This document shows positions 1 to 8,989 of a stretch of 64,000 nucleotides of DNA, piece after piece. How positions within the stretch are numbered: the first letter of the stretch is position 1; the number at the start of each line of letters is the position of its first letter. The notes under the pieces are model-generated. The model made no database searches, was not told the origin of the DNA, and saw nothing but the letters and a program-made list of their open reading frames with translations. Origin of the DNA: Chloroflexota bacterium (GTDB taxonomy: Bacteria > Chloroflexota > Dehalococcoidia > Bin125); assembly GCA_026707145.1 (NCBI GenBank), contig JAPOXK010000015.1, forward strand, positions 62,001-126,000, in the 5' to 3' direction. The translations under genes and the position numbers were made by a program.

Positions 1-1517
1 ACCTCGGCAACACCCACGCCGCCGATCACACCGTGATGGTGCCCGTCTTTTACGATGGCGAGCACATCTTCACCACCTGCGCCAAGGCCCACCTCTCCGA
101 CACGGGCAACGCCATCGCCACCACCTACTCGCCCGAGTCCATCGACGTTTACGCCGAAGGCGCGCTCATCTTCCCCTGTGTCAAGATCCAGGAGCACTAC
201 GCCGATCGCGACGACATCATCCGCATGTGCCGTAAGCGCATCCGCGTCCCCGAGATCTGGTACGGCGACTACCTCGCCATGCTGGCCGCCGCCCGCGTCG
301 GCGAGCGCCGCATCCAGCAGTTCTGCGAGAAGTTCGGCCTCGACACCGTCAAGGCCTTCGTGCGCGAGTGGCTCGACTATTCCGAGCGCATGACCATCGC
401 CGCCATCCGCGACCTGCCCGCCGGCCGGGCCGAAGCCACCAGCACCGTCGACCCCTTCCCCGGCGTCCCCGACGGCATCCCTCTCAACGCCAAAGTCACG
501 GTCGATCCCGCGGCCGCCCGCGTCACCGTCGACTTCCGCGACAACCCGGATTGCACCCCCACCGGCCTCAATCAAAGCCGAGCCACCGCGACCACCGCCG
601 GCATCTCCGGCATCCTGCACATCCTCAACGGCCACCCCGAAGCCAAGTCCGAGATCGCCCCCAACAACGGCGGCAGCTTCCGCCGCTTCGACGTGCTCCT
701 GCGCGAAAACTGCGTCCTCGGCATCCCCGTCCACCCCACCTCCTGCTCAATGGCCACCACCACCGTCTTCGAACGGGCCGTCAGCATGATCTTCTCCGCC
801 TTCGCCAAGCTGGCCGACGGCGTCGGCTTCGGCGAGCCCTGCTGGGGTCTCGCCCCCCTCGACGGCGTGGTCTCCGGCTTCGACCGGCGGCGCGGCGAGC
901 CCTACATCTTCCAGATCTTCAGCGGCACCGCCGGCGGGCCCGCCGGCCCGCGCAACGACGGCTGGCTCACCCTCCTGGGCCCCGGCGCCGCCGGCTGCCT
1001 CTACATCGACTCCGCCGAAGTCATCGAGCAGAAATACCCCATGGCCGTCTACGAGCGGCGCGTGCGCCCCGACTCCGAAGGCGCCGGCCGTACCCGCGGC
1101 GCTCCCGGCAATATCTGCGCCTACGGCCCTCTCCTCGATCCGCAGGTCGTCTACTACTCCCTCGACGGCATGTTCAATCCGCCCCGCGGCGTCCGCGCCG
1201 GCGGCCCGCCCCTCGGTCCCAGCGCCCAGCTCCGCACGGCCGGGAGCGGCGTCCGCGTCCTTCCCAATCTCGTGGGCGAGCAATGGCTCCAGCGCGGCGA
1301 GCAGATCGTCTCCATCTCCGCCGGCGGCGGGGGCTACGGCCACCCCCACCAACGCCCGGCCCAAGCCGTCCTCCGCGACGCGGTCGAGGGCTACATCTCT
1401 CCCGGACGCGCCCGCGCGATCTACGGCGTCGCCCTCGCGGGCGACCTGGACAAGGCCGAAACCCTCCGCATCGACGAAACCGCCACCCGGGCCTTGCGCT
1501 CCGGCTCGGCCGGATAG
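1..1517 (+). CDS. hyuB: Hydantoinase B/oxoprolinase family protein, 5'-partial (paralogue 1)
   Basis: The reading frame is already open at base 3 and ends with a stop at 1517, so the N-terminal region (about 110 residues, judged by the next paralogue) lies outside the window. The protein aligns almost residue by residue with the genes at 2137 and 5086, sharing blocks such as DNPDCTPTGLN, NNGGSFRRF, CSMATTTV, RPDSEGAGR and SAGGGGYG. These are typical of the HyuB subunit of ATP-dependent N-methylhydantoinase, 5-oxoprolinase and acetophenone-carboxylase-like enzymes. HyuB normally works with HyuA, which is not in the window. The substrate cannot be deduced. The ATG at 33 is internal and not the true start. 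Confidence 0.9.
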   Translation, partial: LGNTHAADHTVMVPVFYDGEHIFTTCAKAHLSDTGNAIATTYSPESIDVYAEGALIFPCVKIQEHYADRDDIIRMCRKRIRVPEIWYGDYLAMLAAARVGERRIQQFCEKFGLDTVKAFVREWLDYSERMTIAAIRDLPAGRAEATSTVDPFPGVPDGIPLNAKVTVDPAAARVTVDFRDNPDCTPTGLNQSRATATTAGISGILHILNGHPEAKSEIAPNNGGSFRRFDVLLRENCVLGIPVHPTSCSMATTTVFERAVSMIFSAFAKLADGVGFGEPCWGLAPLDGVVSGFDRRRGEPYIFQIFSGTAGGPAGPRNDGWLTLLGPGAAGCLYIDSAEVIEQKYPMAVYERRVRPDSEGAGRTRGAPGNICAYGPLLDPQVVYYSLDGMFNPPRGVRAGGPPLGPSAQLRTAGSGVRVLPNLVGEQWLQRGEQIVSISAGGGGYGHPHQRPAQAVLRDAVEGYISPGRARAIYGVALAGDLDKAETLRIDETATRALRSGSAG

Positions 1518-1637
1518 CGCGCCCCGCGCCGGCGATCAGCGGCAGGGCGCGATCTGAAGTAGACTCCCGCCGACCAGCCAGCCGACGCGCGCCGCGCCCC
1601 CGCGCGGCGGCGCACCGTCCCGAACGCGAGTAGCTCC

Positions 1638-2051
1638 ATGACCCTCCACGCCCGCTCCGCCATCAACCCCGACGGCCTCCTCAAGTTCCCCGGCCCCGTC
1701 TCCCAAGGGATGCGCGCCAAGGCCGACGAGTACATCTTCGTCGCCGGCCAGGTCGCCCTCGGCCCCGACGGTGCCGTCGTCGCCCCGCACGACATGGACG
1801 GCCAGGCCCGCAAGGTGCTCGAAAACATCGACATCCTCCTCAAGGAGGCTGGCGCCGACTGGGACAACATCGTCGACTTCACCACCTACATCGTCGGCTC
1901 CCAGCACATGACCACCTTCATGCAGGTCCGCAACGAGCTCTTCCCCGCCTACTTCAAGAGCGGCGTCTACCCGCCCAACACGCTCATCTTCGTGAGCGGC
2001 CTCTTCAAGCCCGAGCTCGTGCTGGAGATCCACGTCACCATCGGCGTCTGA
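1638..2051 (+). CDS. RidA/YjgF-family protein (atypical)
   Basis: This 137-residue protein has the RidA/YER057c/UK114 fold pattern: GPVSQGMRA near the N-terminus, YIFVAGQVALGPDG, and a C-terminal LVLEIHVTIGV strand. Classical RidA hydrolyses reactive enamine/imine intermediates and needs an arginine in the segment before the last strand. Here that segment reads PPNTLIFVSGLFKPEL with no arginine, so imine deaminase activity is doubtful. It lies between two hydantoinase B genes on the same strand, 120 bp after the first and 85 bp before the second. A role in the same catabolic pathway (imine hydrolysis or metabolite binding) is an inference from position. Confidence 0.85.
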   Translation: MTLHARSAINPDGLLKFPGPVSQGMRAKADEYIFVAGQVALGPDGAVVAPHDMDGQARKVLENIDILLKEAGADWDNIVDFTTYIVGSQHMTTFMQVRNELFPAYFKSGVYPPNTLIFVSGLFKPELVLEIHVTIGV

Positions 2052-2136
2052 GGAGATATCCGAGGAACCGTCCGGAACGTCCACGAGTCCCACAGCCAAC
2101 CCAGCAAAGCGCGGCGCGTCCACCCGAGGCAGAACC

Positions 2137-3930
2137 ATGTCCACCCGCGATGAGCGAACGATCGACCCGGTGCAGCTCCTGGTCATGGCCAACCGCATCG
2201 ACGGCATCACCCGCGAGATGACCAACACCCTGGTGCGCACCGCCCGATCCGCCACCCTCGTCGCCCGCGACTTCTCCTGCTCGATCGCCGACGCCGACCA
2301 TCAGCTCTTCTCCGCGCCGGAGGGCATCCCCGTCCACGTCTTCGGCACCGGCCTCCTCTGCGAGGCGATGGCCGACCTCCACCCCGACTTCAAGGAGGGC
2401 GACGCCTTCCTCCACAACGACCCCTACCTGGGCAACTCCCACCCCGCCGACCACACCGTCATGGTTCCCGTTTTCGTGGAGGGGGAGCACGTCTTCACCT
2501 GCTGCGTCAAGGCGCACCAGGCCGACATCGGCAACAGCATCCCCACGACCTACACGCCCAAGGCGATCGACGTCTACCAGGAGGGCGCCCTGATCTTCCC
2601 CTGCGTCAAGGTGCAGGAGCGCTACCAGGACGTGGGCGACATCGTCCGCATGTGCCAGAAGCGCATCCGCGTGCCCCAGGTCTGGTACGGCGACTATCTG
2701 GGCATGCTGGCCGCCGCCCGCGTGGGCGAGGAGCGCGTCAAGGACTTCTGCCAGAAGTTCGGGCTCGAAACCGTGCAGCGCTTCATCCAGGAGTGGAAGG
2801 ACTACTGCGAGCGGCTGGCCGACTCCGCCATCCGCCAGCTCCCGGCCGGGCGCGTCCACGCCCAGACGGCCCTCGACCCCTTCCCCAACGTCCCCGACGG
2901 CATCCCCCTCCAGGCCGAGATCGCGATCGAGCCCGACCAGGGCCAGATCACGATCGACATGCGCGACAACCCGGACTGCACCCCCACCGGCCTCAACCTC
3001 TCCCAGTCCACCGCCACCAACGCCGCCATCTCCGGCGTGCTCATGGTGCTCAACTCGGACCGCGACGCGAAAGCGCCGGTCGTCTTCAACAACGCCGGCA
3101 GCTTCCGTCGCTTCAACGTCCTCCTGCGGGAGAACTGCGTGATCGGCATCCCCCGCCATCCCCACTCCTGCTCCATGGCGACCAACACCGTGGCCGACCG
3201 GGCCATGTCGATGATCTACTCGGCCTTCGCCCAGCTCGGCGACGGCTACGGGCTGGCCGAGCCCTGCTTCGGCTCCGGCCCCTTCCAGGGGGTCGTCTCC
3301 GGCTACAACCACAAGCGCCGCGAGCCCTACGTCCTGCAGCTCTTCTCCGGCACGGCCGGCGGGCCCGGCGGCCCCCAGTCCGACGGCTGGCTCACCCTCT
3401 TCATCCCCGCCGGCAACGGCCTCCTCTACATGGACGAAGCCGAGGTGATCGAGCAGAAGTACCCCTTCATGATCTGGGACAACCGCGTCCGCCCCGACTC
3501 GGAGGGCGCCGGCCGCCACCGCGGCGCTCCCGGCAACGTCTGCATCTACGGCACCCTGGACGAGGACATGGAGGTCCACTACTCGCTGGACGGCTCGATC
3601 AACCCGCCCAAGGGCGTCCTGGGCGGCGGCCCCGCCCTGGGTCCCGCGGCTCTGCTGCAGAACCCCGACGGCAGCCACACCGACCTGCCAGAGATCGTGG
3701 GCGAGCAGGTCGTCCCGCCCCGCCACGCCATCGTCAGCCTCTCGGCCGGCGGCGGCGGCTACGGCCCCGCGCGCGAGCGCGACCCCGAAGCCGTCCTCAC
3801 GGACGTGGTCGAGGGCTACATCTCCTATGAGCGGGCGCGCGCGGCCTACGGGGTCGCGCTGGCGGGCGACCCGGCCAAGGTGGAGACGCTGCGGGTGGAT
3901 CAGGCAGAGACCGCTGCGCTGCGTGGCTAA
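2137..3930 (+). CDS. hyuB: Hydantoinase B/oxoprolinase family protein (paralogue 2)
   Basis: This is a complete 597-residue HyuB-family protein, usual length for the family. It starts at ATG 2137; the more conserved part begins with DPVQLLVMANRIDGI, which is shared with the paralogue at 5086. Conserved blocks include GDAFLHNDPYLGNSHPADHT, DNPDCTPTGLNLS, NNAGSFRRFNVLLREN and RPDSEGAGRHRGAPGN, and a C-terminal glycine-rich SAGGGGYG. The known family reaction is ATP-dependent opening of hydantoin-like rings or related carboxylation, in complex with a HyuA-type ATPase. No HyuA is present here, so the partner is probably encoded upstream of the window. Sequence identity with paralogues 1 and 3 is high at DNA level, indicating tandem duplication. 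Confidence 0.93.
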   Translation: MSTRDERTIDPVQLLVMANRIDGITREMTNTLVRTARSATLVARDFSCSIADADHQLFSAPEGIPVHVFGTGLLCEAMADLHPDFKEGDAFLHNDPYLGNSHPADHTVMVPVFVEGEHVFTCCVKAHQADIGNSIPTTYTPKAIDVYQEGALIFPCVKVQERYQDVGDIVRMCQKRIRVPQVWYGDYLGMLAAARVGEERVKDFCQKFGLETVQRFIQEWKDYCERLADSAIRQLPAGRVHAQTALDPFPNVPDGIPLQAEIAIEPDQGQITIDMRDNPDCTPTGLNLSQSTATNAAISGVLMVLNSDRDAKAPVVFNNAGSFRRFNVLLRENCVIGIPRHPHSCSMATNTVADRAMSMIYSAFAQLGDGYGLAEPCFGSGPFQGVVSGYNHKRREPYVLQLFSGTAGGPGGPQSDGWLTLFIPAGNGLLYMDEAEVIEQKYPFMIWDNRVRPDSEGAGRHRGAPGNVCIYGTLDEDMEVHYSLDGSINPPKGVLGGGPALGPAALLQNPDGSHTDLPEIVGEQVVPPRHAIVSLSAGGGGYGPARERDPEAVLTDVVEGYISYERARAAYGVALAGDPAKVETLRVDQAETAALRG

Positions 3931-3942
3931 TATTCCTCGATC

Positions 3943-5037
3943 ATGTCGCGCAAGCGAGCATCGCCGGTGACTGAACTAGCCACACTTATAAAGAAACTGG
4001 CGGGTAGCGAAACCTTGCGGCGCAGCGGCGAGGAGGCTACCCGCCAAGCAGCCGTTCTCCCGGTTCTCGCCGAGCTCGGATGGAACTGGCAGGATTTAGA
4101 TGAGGTTGCGCCAGAGCATGCCGTTGGGAGCGGGCGCGTCGACTACTGCCTCCGCCATGCCAATCAAAGCTTGGTGTTCGTCGAAGTAAAGCGAACCGGA
4201 GCCGAACTCCTCCAACACCAAAAGCAGCTCTTGGGGTATGCATTCGAAGAGGGTGTACCCCTAGCTGCTCTCACGGACGGCCTGATTTGGTGGCTTTACC
4301 TCCCCACCGAACCAGGAAGCTGGGAGCAGCGGAAGTTCTTCACTGTGGATTGCAGGGTGCAGACCCCAGAAAACGCGGCGACCGCTCTGAACCGGTACCT
4401 CCAGCGTGAAGCTGTCATCGACCGCTCGGCGATCGAACGCGCTACCGAAGAGTTGAAAGGTCAGCAGCGTGAGCAGCGCATCCGGGCAGTCCTTCCAACC
4501 GCATGGAACAAGCTCCTAACCGAGCCAGACGATCTGCTTCAAGAACTAGTTGCGGTCGCGGTTGAGGGCGCGTCTGGCCACCGCCCAGATGCCGAAGTTG
4601 TCGCAGAGTTCCTTCTACAAGCGAGTGTGCCCGCATCGCAGCTACGTATAGGTAAGAAACGGCCAGCGGCGAGCGGGACAGTGTCCGTCGTGAAACGGCG
4701 TCGACCTAAGGGTGTGAAAGGCCAGAAGCCAGTCGCATTCTTGCTCGATGGCCAACGCCACGAGGTTTCTACATGGCGGCAAGTGCTAGTGGGCACATGC
4801 AATCTTCTCGCCGCGGAAGCAAGTGGTTCCTTTGTCCAGAAAGTGCTGTCCATTCGAGGCACCAAGCGCTCGTACTTCACAACTGATGCCGAGTCCCTTG
4901 TGAGACCACTGGAACTCAAATCTGGCCTCTTCGTGGAGGGCAATCTAAGCGCAAACGACTGCGTCCGAGTAACGAGCAGAGTCGTGCGGGCGATCCGTGG
5001 TACCGATGAAGCTTTCGACGTCGAGGTAGCAAGCTAG
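3943..5037 (+). CDS. PD-(D/E)XK nuclease, HsdR_N-like restriction-associated protein
   Basis: The 364-residue product has an N-terminal type I restriction R-subunit-like nuclease fold. D67 (GSGRVDYCL) and E81/K83 (VFVEVKR) form the PD-(D/E)XK metal and catalytic signature, with a candidate upstream glutamate at E31. A basic linker (KRRRPKGVKG) leads to a C-terminal domain (about 240-364) of the kind found in similar stand-alone nucleases. It likely cuts or binds DNA in defence or repair; no helicase or methylase accompanies it. It begins 12 bp after the stop of paralogue 2 without a visible Shine-Dalgarno. Its base composition is clearly less GC-rich than the flanking hydantoinase genes, which suggests horizontal insertion. 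Confidence 0.8.
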   Translation: MSRKRASPVTELATLIKKLAGSETLRRSGEEATRQAAVLPVLAELGWNWQDLDEVAPEHAVGSGRVDYCLRHANQSLVFVEVKRTGAELLQHQKQLLGYAFEEGVPLAALTDGLIWWLYLPTEPGSWEQRKFFTVDCRVQTPENAATALNRYLQREAVIDRSAIERATEELKGQQREQRIRAVLPTAWNKLLTEPDDLLQELVAVAVEGASGHRPDAEVVAEFLLQASVPASQLRIGKKRPAASGTVSVVKRRRPKGVKGQKPVAFLLDGQRHEVSTWRQVLVGTCNLLAAEASGSFVQKVLSIRGTKRSYFTTDAESLVRPLELKSGLFVEGNLSANDCVRVTSRVVRAIRGTDEAFDVEVAS

Positions 5038-5070
5038 CTTTTCAGGCACCGACCTTCTCCTCCGACCCGC

Positions 5071-5076
5071 TATCAT
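5071..5076 (+). promoter_or_regulatory. Candidate -10 element for a leaderless hydantoinase B transcript
   Basis: TATCAT ends 9 nt before the ATG at 5086, where no ribosome binding site is visible. A transcript from this -10 would begin within a few bases of the start codon. No convincing -35 is seen 17 bp upstream. Confidence 0.35.
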
Positions 5077-5085
5077 CCCCCGACC

Positions 5086-6867
5086 ATGCCGCTCGACCCC
5101 GTTCAGCTCCTCGTCATGGCCAACCGTCTCGACGGGATCACCCGCGAGATGACCAACACCCTGGTGCGCACGGCCCGATCCACCACCCTCGTCGCCCGCG
5201 ACTTCTCCACCTCCGTCACCGACCACGAGCACCAGCTTCTGGCCGCCCCCGAGGGCATCCCCGTGCACGTCTACGGCTCGGGGCTGGTCTGCGAGTCGAT
5301 GGCCGAGCTGCACCCCGACTTCCAGGAGGGCGACGCCTTCCTCCACAACGACCCCTACCTGGGCAACTCCCACCCGGCCGACCACACCATCCTCGTGCCC
5401 GTCTTCGTCGAGGGCGCGCACATCTTCACCTGCTGCGTCAAAGCGCACCAATCCGACATCGGCAACAGCATCCCCACCACCTACACGCCCAAGGCGATCG
5501 ACGTCTACCAGGAGGGCGCTCTGATCTTCCCCTGCGTCAAGGTGCAGGAGGACTACACGGACGTGGGCGACATCATCCGCATGTGCCTCAAGCGCATCCG
5601 CGTGCCCGAGATCTGGTACGGCGACTACCTGGCCATGATCGCGGCCGCCCGCGTGGGCGAGGAGCGGCTCAAGGACCTCTGCCGCAAGTTCGGCCTCGCC
5701 ACCGTGCGGGACTTTATCCAGGAGTGGAAGGACTACTGCGAGCGGCTGGCCGAGGATGCGATCAAGGAGCTGCCCGCCGGCCGCATCCACGCCACCACGG
5801 CCCTCGACCCCTTCCCCGGCGTTCCCGACGGCATCCCCCTCCAGGCCGACATCGACGTCGATACGGAGCAGGGCCGCGTCACCATCGACCTGCGCGACAA
5901 CCCGGACTGCACCCCCACCGGCCTCAACCTCTCCGAGTCCTGCTCGATCAACGCGGGCATCTCCGGCGTCCTCACCGTGCTCAACTCCAAGCGCGACGCC
6001 ACCCACTCGCTCGTCCCCAACAACGCCGGCAGCTTCCGCCGCATCGAGGTCCTGCTGCGCGAGAACTGCGTGGTCGGCATCCCCCGCCATCCCGCCAGCT
6101 GCTCGATGGCCACCAACACCGTGGCCGACCGCGCCCTGGGAATGATCTACTCCGCCTTCGGCCGCCTGGCCGACGGCATCGGGCTGGCCGAGCCCTGCTG
6201 GGGCTCCCCCGTCTTCGAGGCGGTCGTCTCCGGCTGGAACCGCGCCCGCCGGGAGCCCTTCGTCCTGCAGCTCTTCTCCGGCACCGCCGGCGGCCCCGCC
6301 ACGGCCGAGTCCGACGGCTGGCTGACCTTCTCCATCCCCGCCGGCGGCGGCCTCTCCTACATCGACGAGACCGAGGTGATCGAACAGAAGTACCCCTTCG
6401 TGGTCTGGGAGACCCGCGTCCGCCCCGATTCGGAAGGGGCGGGGCGCACGCGCGGCGCTCCCGGCAACATCGCCGTCTACGGCCCCCTGGCGGACGCCGA
6501 CCCGATCGAGGCCCACTACTCGCTGGACGGATCGTTCAACGTGCCCAAGGGCGTCCAGGGCGGCGGCCCCGCCATCGGCCCCGCCGCCTACCTGATCGGC
6601 CGCGACGGCGCCACCGTCCACCTGCCCGAGATCGTGGGCGAGCAGCGCATTGAGCCGGGGCAGAACATCCTCTCCCACTCGGCCGGCGGCGGCGGCTACG
6701 GTCCTCCGCACCAGCGCCCGGCCCAAGCCGTCCTCAGCGACGTCGTCGAGGGCTACGTCTCCGTCGAGCGCGCCCGCGAGGCCTACCGGGTGGCGCTGAC
6801 GGGCGACCCCGACCGGGTCGAAACCTTGCGGGTGGACGAGGCCGCCACGGCGGCGCTGCGGGCCTAA
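5086..6867 (+). CDS. hyuB: Hydantoinase B/oxoprolinase family protein (paralogue 3)
   Basis: A complete 593-residue HyuB-family protein, very close to the gene at 2137 through its whole length: DPVQLLVMANRLDGI at the start, GDAFLHNDPYLGNSHPADHT, DNPDCTPTGLNLS, NNAGSFRRIEVLLREN, AEPCWGSP and SAGGGGYG near the end. The family acts with HyuA ATPases on cyclic amides or related substrates. No SD sequence precedes the ATG; instead a TATCAT hexamer lies just upstream, compatible with a leaderless mRNA. Together with paralogue 2 it brackets the nuclease gene as a long direct repeat. Substrate unknown; divergence among paralogues suggests different substrates or redundant copies. Confidence 0.93.
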   Translation: MPLDPVQLLVMANRLDGITREMTNTLVRTARSTTLVARDFSTSVTDHEHQLLAAPEGIPVHVYGSGLVCESMAELHPDFQEGDAFLHNDPYLGNSHPADHTILVPVFVEGAHIFTCCVKAHQSDIGNSIPTTYTPKAIDVYQEGALIFPCVKVQEDYTDVGDIIRMCLKRIRVPEIWYGDYLAMIAAARVGEERLKDLCRKFGLATVRDFIQEWKDYCERLAEDAIKELPAGRIHATTALDPFPGVPDGIPLQADIDVDTEQGRVTIDLRDNPDCTPTGLNLSESCSINAGISGVLTVLNSKRDATHSLVPNNAGSFRRIEVLLRENCVVGIPRHPASCSMATNTVADRALGMIYSAFGRLADGIGLAEPCWGSPVFEAVVSGWNRARREPFVLQLFSGTAGGPATAESDGWLTFSIPAGGGLSYIDETEVIEQKYPFVVWETRVRPDSEGAGRTRGAPGNIAVYGPLADADPIEAHYSLDGSFNVPKGVQGGGPAIGPAAYLIGRDGATVHLPEIVGEQRIEPGQNILSHSAGGGGYGPPHQRPAQAVLSDVVEGYVSVERAREAYRVALTGDPDRVETLRVDEAATAALRA

Positions 6868-6988
6868 GAGCGCGACGGGCGCCCGGCCCGTTCGGCGCAC
6901 GATCCCGCCGCGATCTTTCGCGCCGATCCGCGTCCGCGCGCGCTAGTATCGGATCGTCAGCCGCACGCACGAACCGCGGGAGTCCGCC

Positions 6989-8932
6989 ATGACCACCACC
7001 CACCCCGCTCCGGCCCCCATCGCCGCCGCCATCCCCCACCCGCTCGACCCGCTTACCCCGGACGAGATCCGCGCCGCCGCCCGCATCATCCGCGAGGCGC
7101 GGCCCCTGGGCGACTCCGGCCGCTTCGTCACGATCGAGCTGCGCGAGCCCTCCAAGGAGGCGCTCGCCGCGCCCTCCGCGAACGGCGCCATCCCCCGCGA
7201 GGCCTTCGCCATCCTCCTCGACCGCGACTCCAACACAACCTACGAGGCCGTGGCCGACCTCGGCGCCCAGACCCTCCGATCCTGGAGCGAGCGCCCCGGC
7301 ATCCAGCCCTACTTCCTCTTCGAGGAGTTCGGCGACGCCGTCACGATCACCCGCAACCATCCCGAATGGCGCGCCGCCGCCGAACGCCGTGGCGCCGACC
7401 CGGACAATGTCCACCTCGAGTCCCAACCCGCCGGGCTGTACGACAACCCGGACGAGGAAGGCAAGCGCATCCTGCGCGTGATCGCCTACCGCCAGCCCAA
7501 GAAGGACGACGCGCCCTGGGCGCAGCCGATCGAAGGGCTCGTCTGCCTCGTCGACGTGCAGCGGCGCGAAGTCGTGCGCCTCGTCGACGAGGAGAACGCC
7601 CCCATCCCCAAGGGCTCCGGCAACTACGACCTCGACGCCGTCGGCCCCGTCCGCAGCGACCTCAAGCCCCTCGACATCGTCCAGCCCGAGGGCGTGAGCT
7701 TCACCATGAACGGCTACGAGCTCGCCTGGCAGCGCTGGCGCATGCGCGTCGGCTTCACGCCCCGCGAGGGCCTCGTCCTCTACCAGATCGCCTACCAGGA
7801 CCCCGCCCAAGGGCAGGAGGCGGCCCCGCGCTCCGTCTGCTATCGCGCCTCCCTGGGCGAACTCGTGGTCCCCTACGGCAGCACCGGCCCCGGCCAGTAC
7901 TGGCGCAACTTCTTCGACTCCGGTGAGGCCGGCATCGGCCGCTTCGCCAACTCCCTGGAACTCGGCTGCGACTGCCTGGGCTCCATCACCTACCTCGACG
8001 CCGTCTGGACCAACGACCAGGGCGAGCCCGTCACCGTCGGCAACGCCATCTGCATCCACGAGGAGGACTTCGGCGTCCTCTGGAAGCACAACGACATCTT
8101 CCAAGACGGCAACGGTTCCGCCGTGCGCCGCTCCCGCCGCTTCGTCATCTCCTACTTCGCCACCGTCGGCAACTACGACTACGGCTTCTACTGGTACTTC
8201 TACCAAGACGGGTCGATCGAGGTGGAGATCAAGCTCACCGGCGTCGTCCTCACCCAGGGCGTCCCCGACGGCGCCCAGCCCCAGACCGCCACGCTCATCG
8301 ACCAGAATCTCTCCGCTCCCAACCATCAGCATCTCTTCTGCTTCCGCCTCGACCTGGACGTGGACGGTCCCGTCAACACCGTCCACGAGATCCATAGCGA
8401 GCCCCTGCCCGCCGGCCCCGAGAACCCGCACGGCAACGCCTTCTGCAGCGTCGCCACGCCCCTTACCTCCGAGCAGGGCGCCATCCGCGACGCCGATCCC
8501 GCCTGCGCCCGCTACTGGAAGGTGATCAACCCCGCCCGTACCAACGCCGCCGGCCTGCCCACCGGCTACGCGCTCATTCCCGGCGAGACCGTCGCCATGA
8601 TGGCCGCGCCCGACTCCAGCCCCGGCCGCCGCGCCGGCTTCGCTCGTCACCAGCTCTGGGTCACGCCCAACGCCGAGGGCGAGCGCTACCCCGCCGGCGA
8701 CTATCCCAACCTTCACCCCGGCGGCGACGGCCTCCCCCGCTGGACCCAGGCCGACCGCCCGCTCGAAAACCAGGACGTGGTCCTGTGGTACACGGTCGGC
8801 GTCAACCACATCGTCCGTCCCGAGGAATGGCCCGTCTCCCCGGTCCATCGCACCGGCTTCGCCCTCAAGCCCTGGGCCTTCTTCGACCGCAATCCCGCCC
8901 TCGACGTCGCCCCGCCCAGCCACTGCCACTAG
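6989..8932 (+). CDS. Primary-amine oxidase (copper/topaquinone amine oxidase)
   Basis: The 647-residue product matches copper amine oxidases, which oxidise primary amines to aldehydes with release of NH3 and H2O2. The active-site elements are all visible: the NYDY motif with Tyr396 as topaquinone precursor, catalytic-base Asp310 in FFDSGEAG, copper ligands His446 and His448 (NHQHLF) and His607 (VNHIVRPEEW), plus the typical FFDRNPALDV near the C-terminus. No signal peptide is evident, so it is probably cytoplasmic. The start ATG is preceded by GGGAG. It follows the hydantoinase genes on the same strand, and both could feed nitrogen catabolism. The amine substrate is not predictable from sequence. 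Confidence 0.95.
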   Translation: MTTTHPAPAPIAAAIPHPLDPLTPDEIRAAARIIREARPLGDSGRFVTIELREPSKEALAAPSANGAIPREAFAILLDRDSNTTYEAVADLGAQTLRSWSERPGIQPYFLFEEFGDAVTITRNHPEWRAAAERRGADPDNVHLESQPAGLYDNPDEEGKRILRVIAYRQPKKDDAPWAQPIEGLVCLVDVQRREVVRLVDEENAPIPKGSGNYDLDAVGPVRSDLKPLDIVQPEGVSFTMNGYELAWQRWRMRVGFTPREGLVLYQIAYQDPAQGQEAAPRSVCYRASLGELVVPYGSTGPGQYWRNFFDSGEAGIGRFANSLELGCDCLGSITYLDAVWTNDQGEPVTVGNAICIHEEDFGVLWKHNDIFQDGNGSAVRRSRRFVISYFATVGNYDYGFYWYFYQDGSIEVEIKLTGVVLTQGVPDGAQPQTATLIDQNLSAPNHQHLFCFRLDLDVDGPVNTVHEIHSEPLPAGPENPHGNAFCSVATPLTSEQGAIRDADPACARYWKVINPARTNAAGLPTGYALIPGETVAMMAAPDSSPGRRAGFARHQLWVTPNAEGERYPAGDYPNLHPGGDGLPRWTQADRPLENQDVVLWYTVGVNHIVRPEEWPVSPVHRTGFALKPWAFFDRNPALDVAPPSHCH

Positions 8933-8989
8933 TGGTCACGGTAACGGCCCAGGTCCCCACCACATCGTCCCGCATGTAGAGTGCCGTCG

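Noticed and set aside
4945-6900. Long minus-strand frame of 651 codons opposite hydantoinase B 3
   Set aside because: Composition (Gly/Val/Asp/Ala rich) is typical of the antisense frame of a GC-rich gene; similar frames are opposite most genes here.
8920-8945. CCACTAGTGG palindrome at the amine-oxidase stop as a terminator
   Set aside because: The palindrome is short, contains the stop codon and has no T-run.
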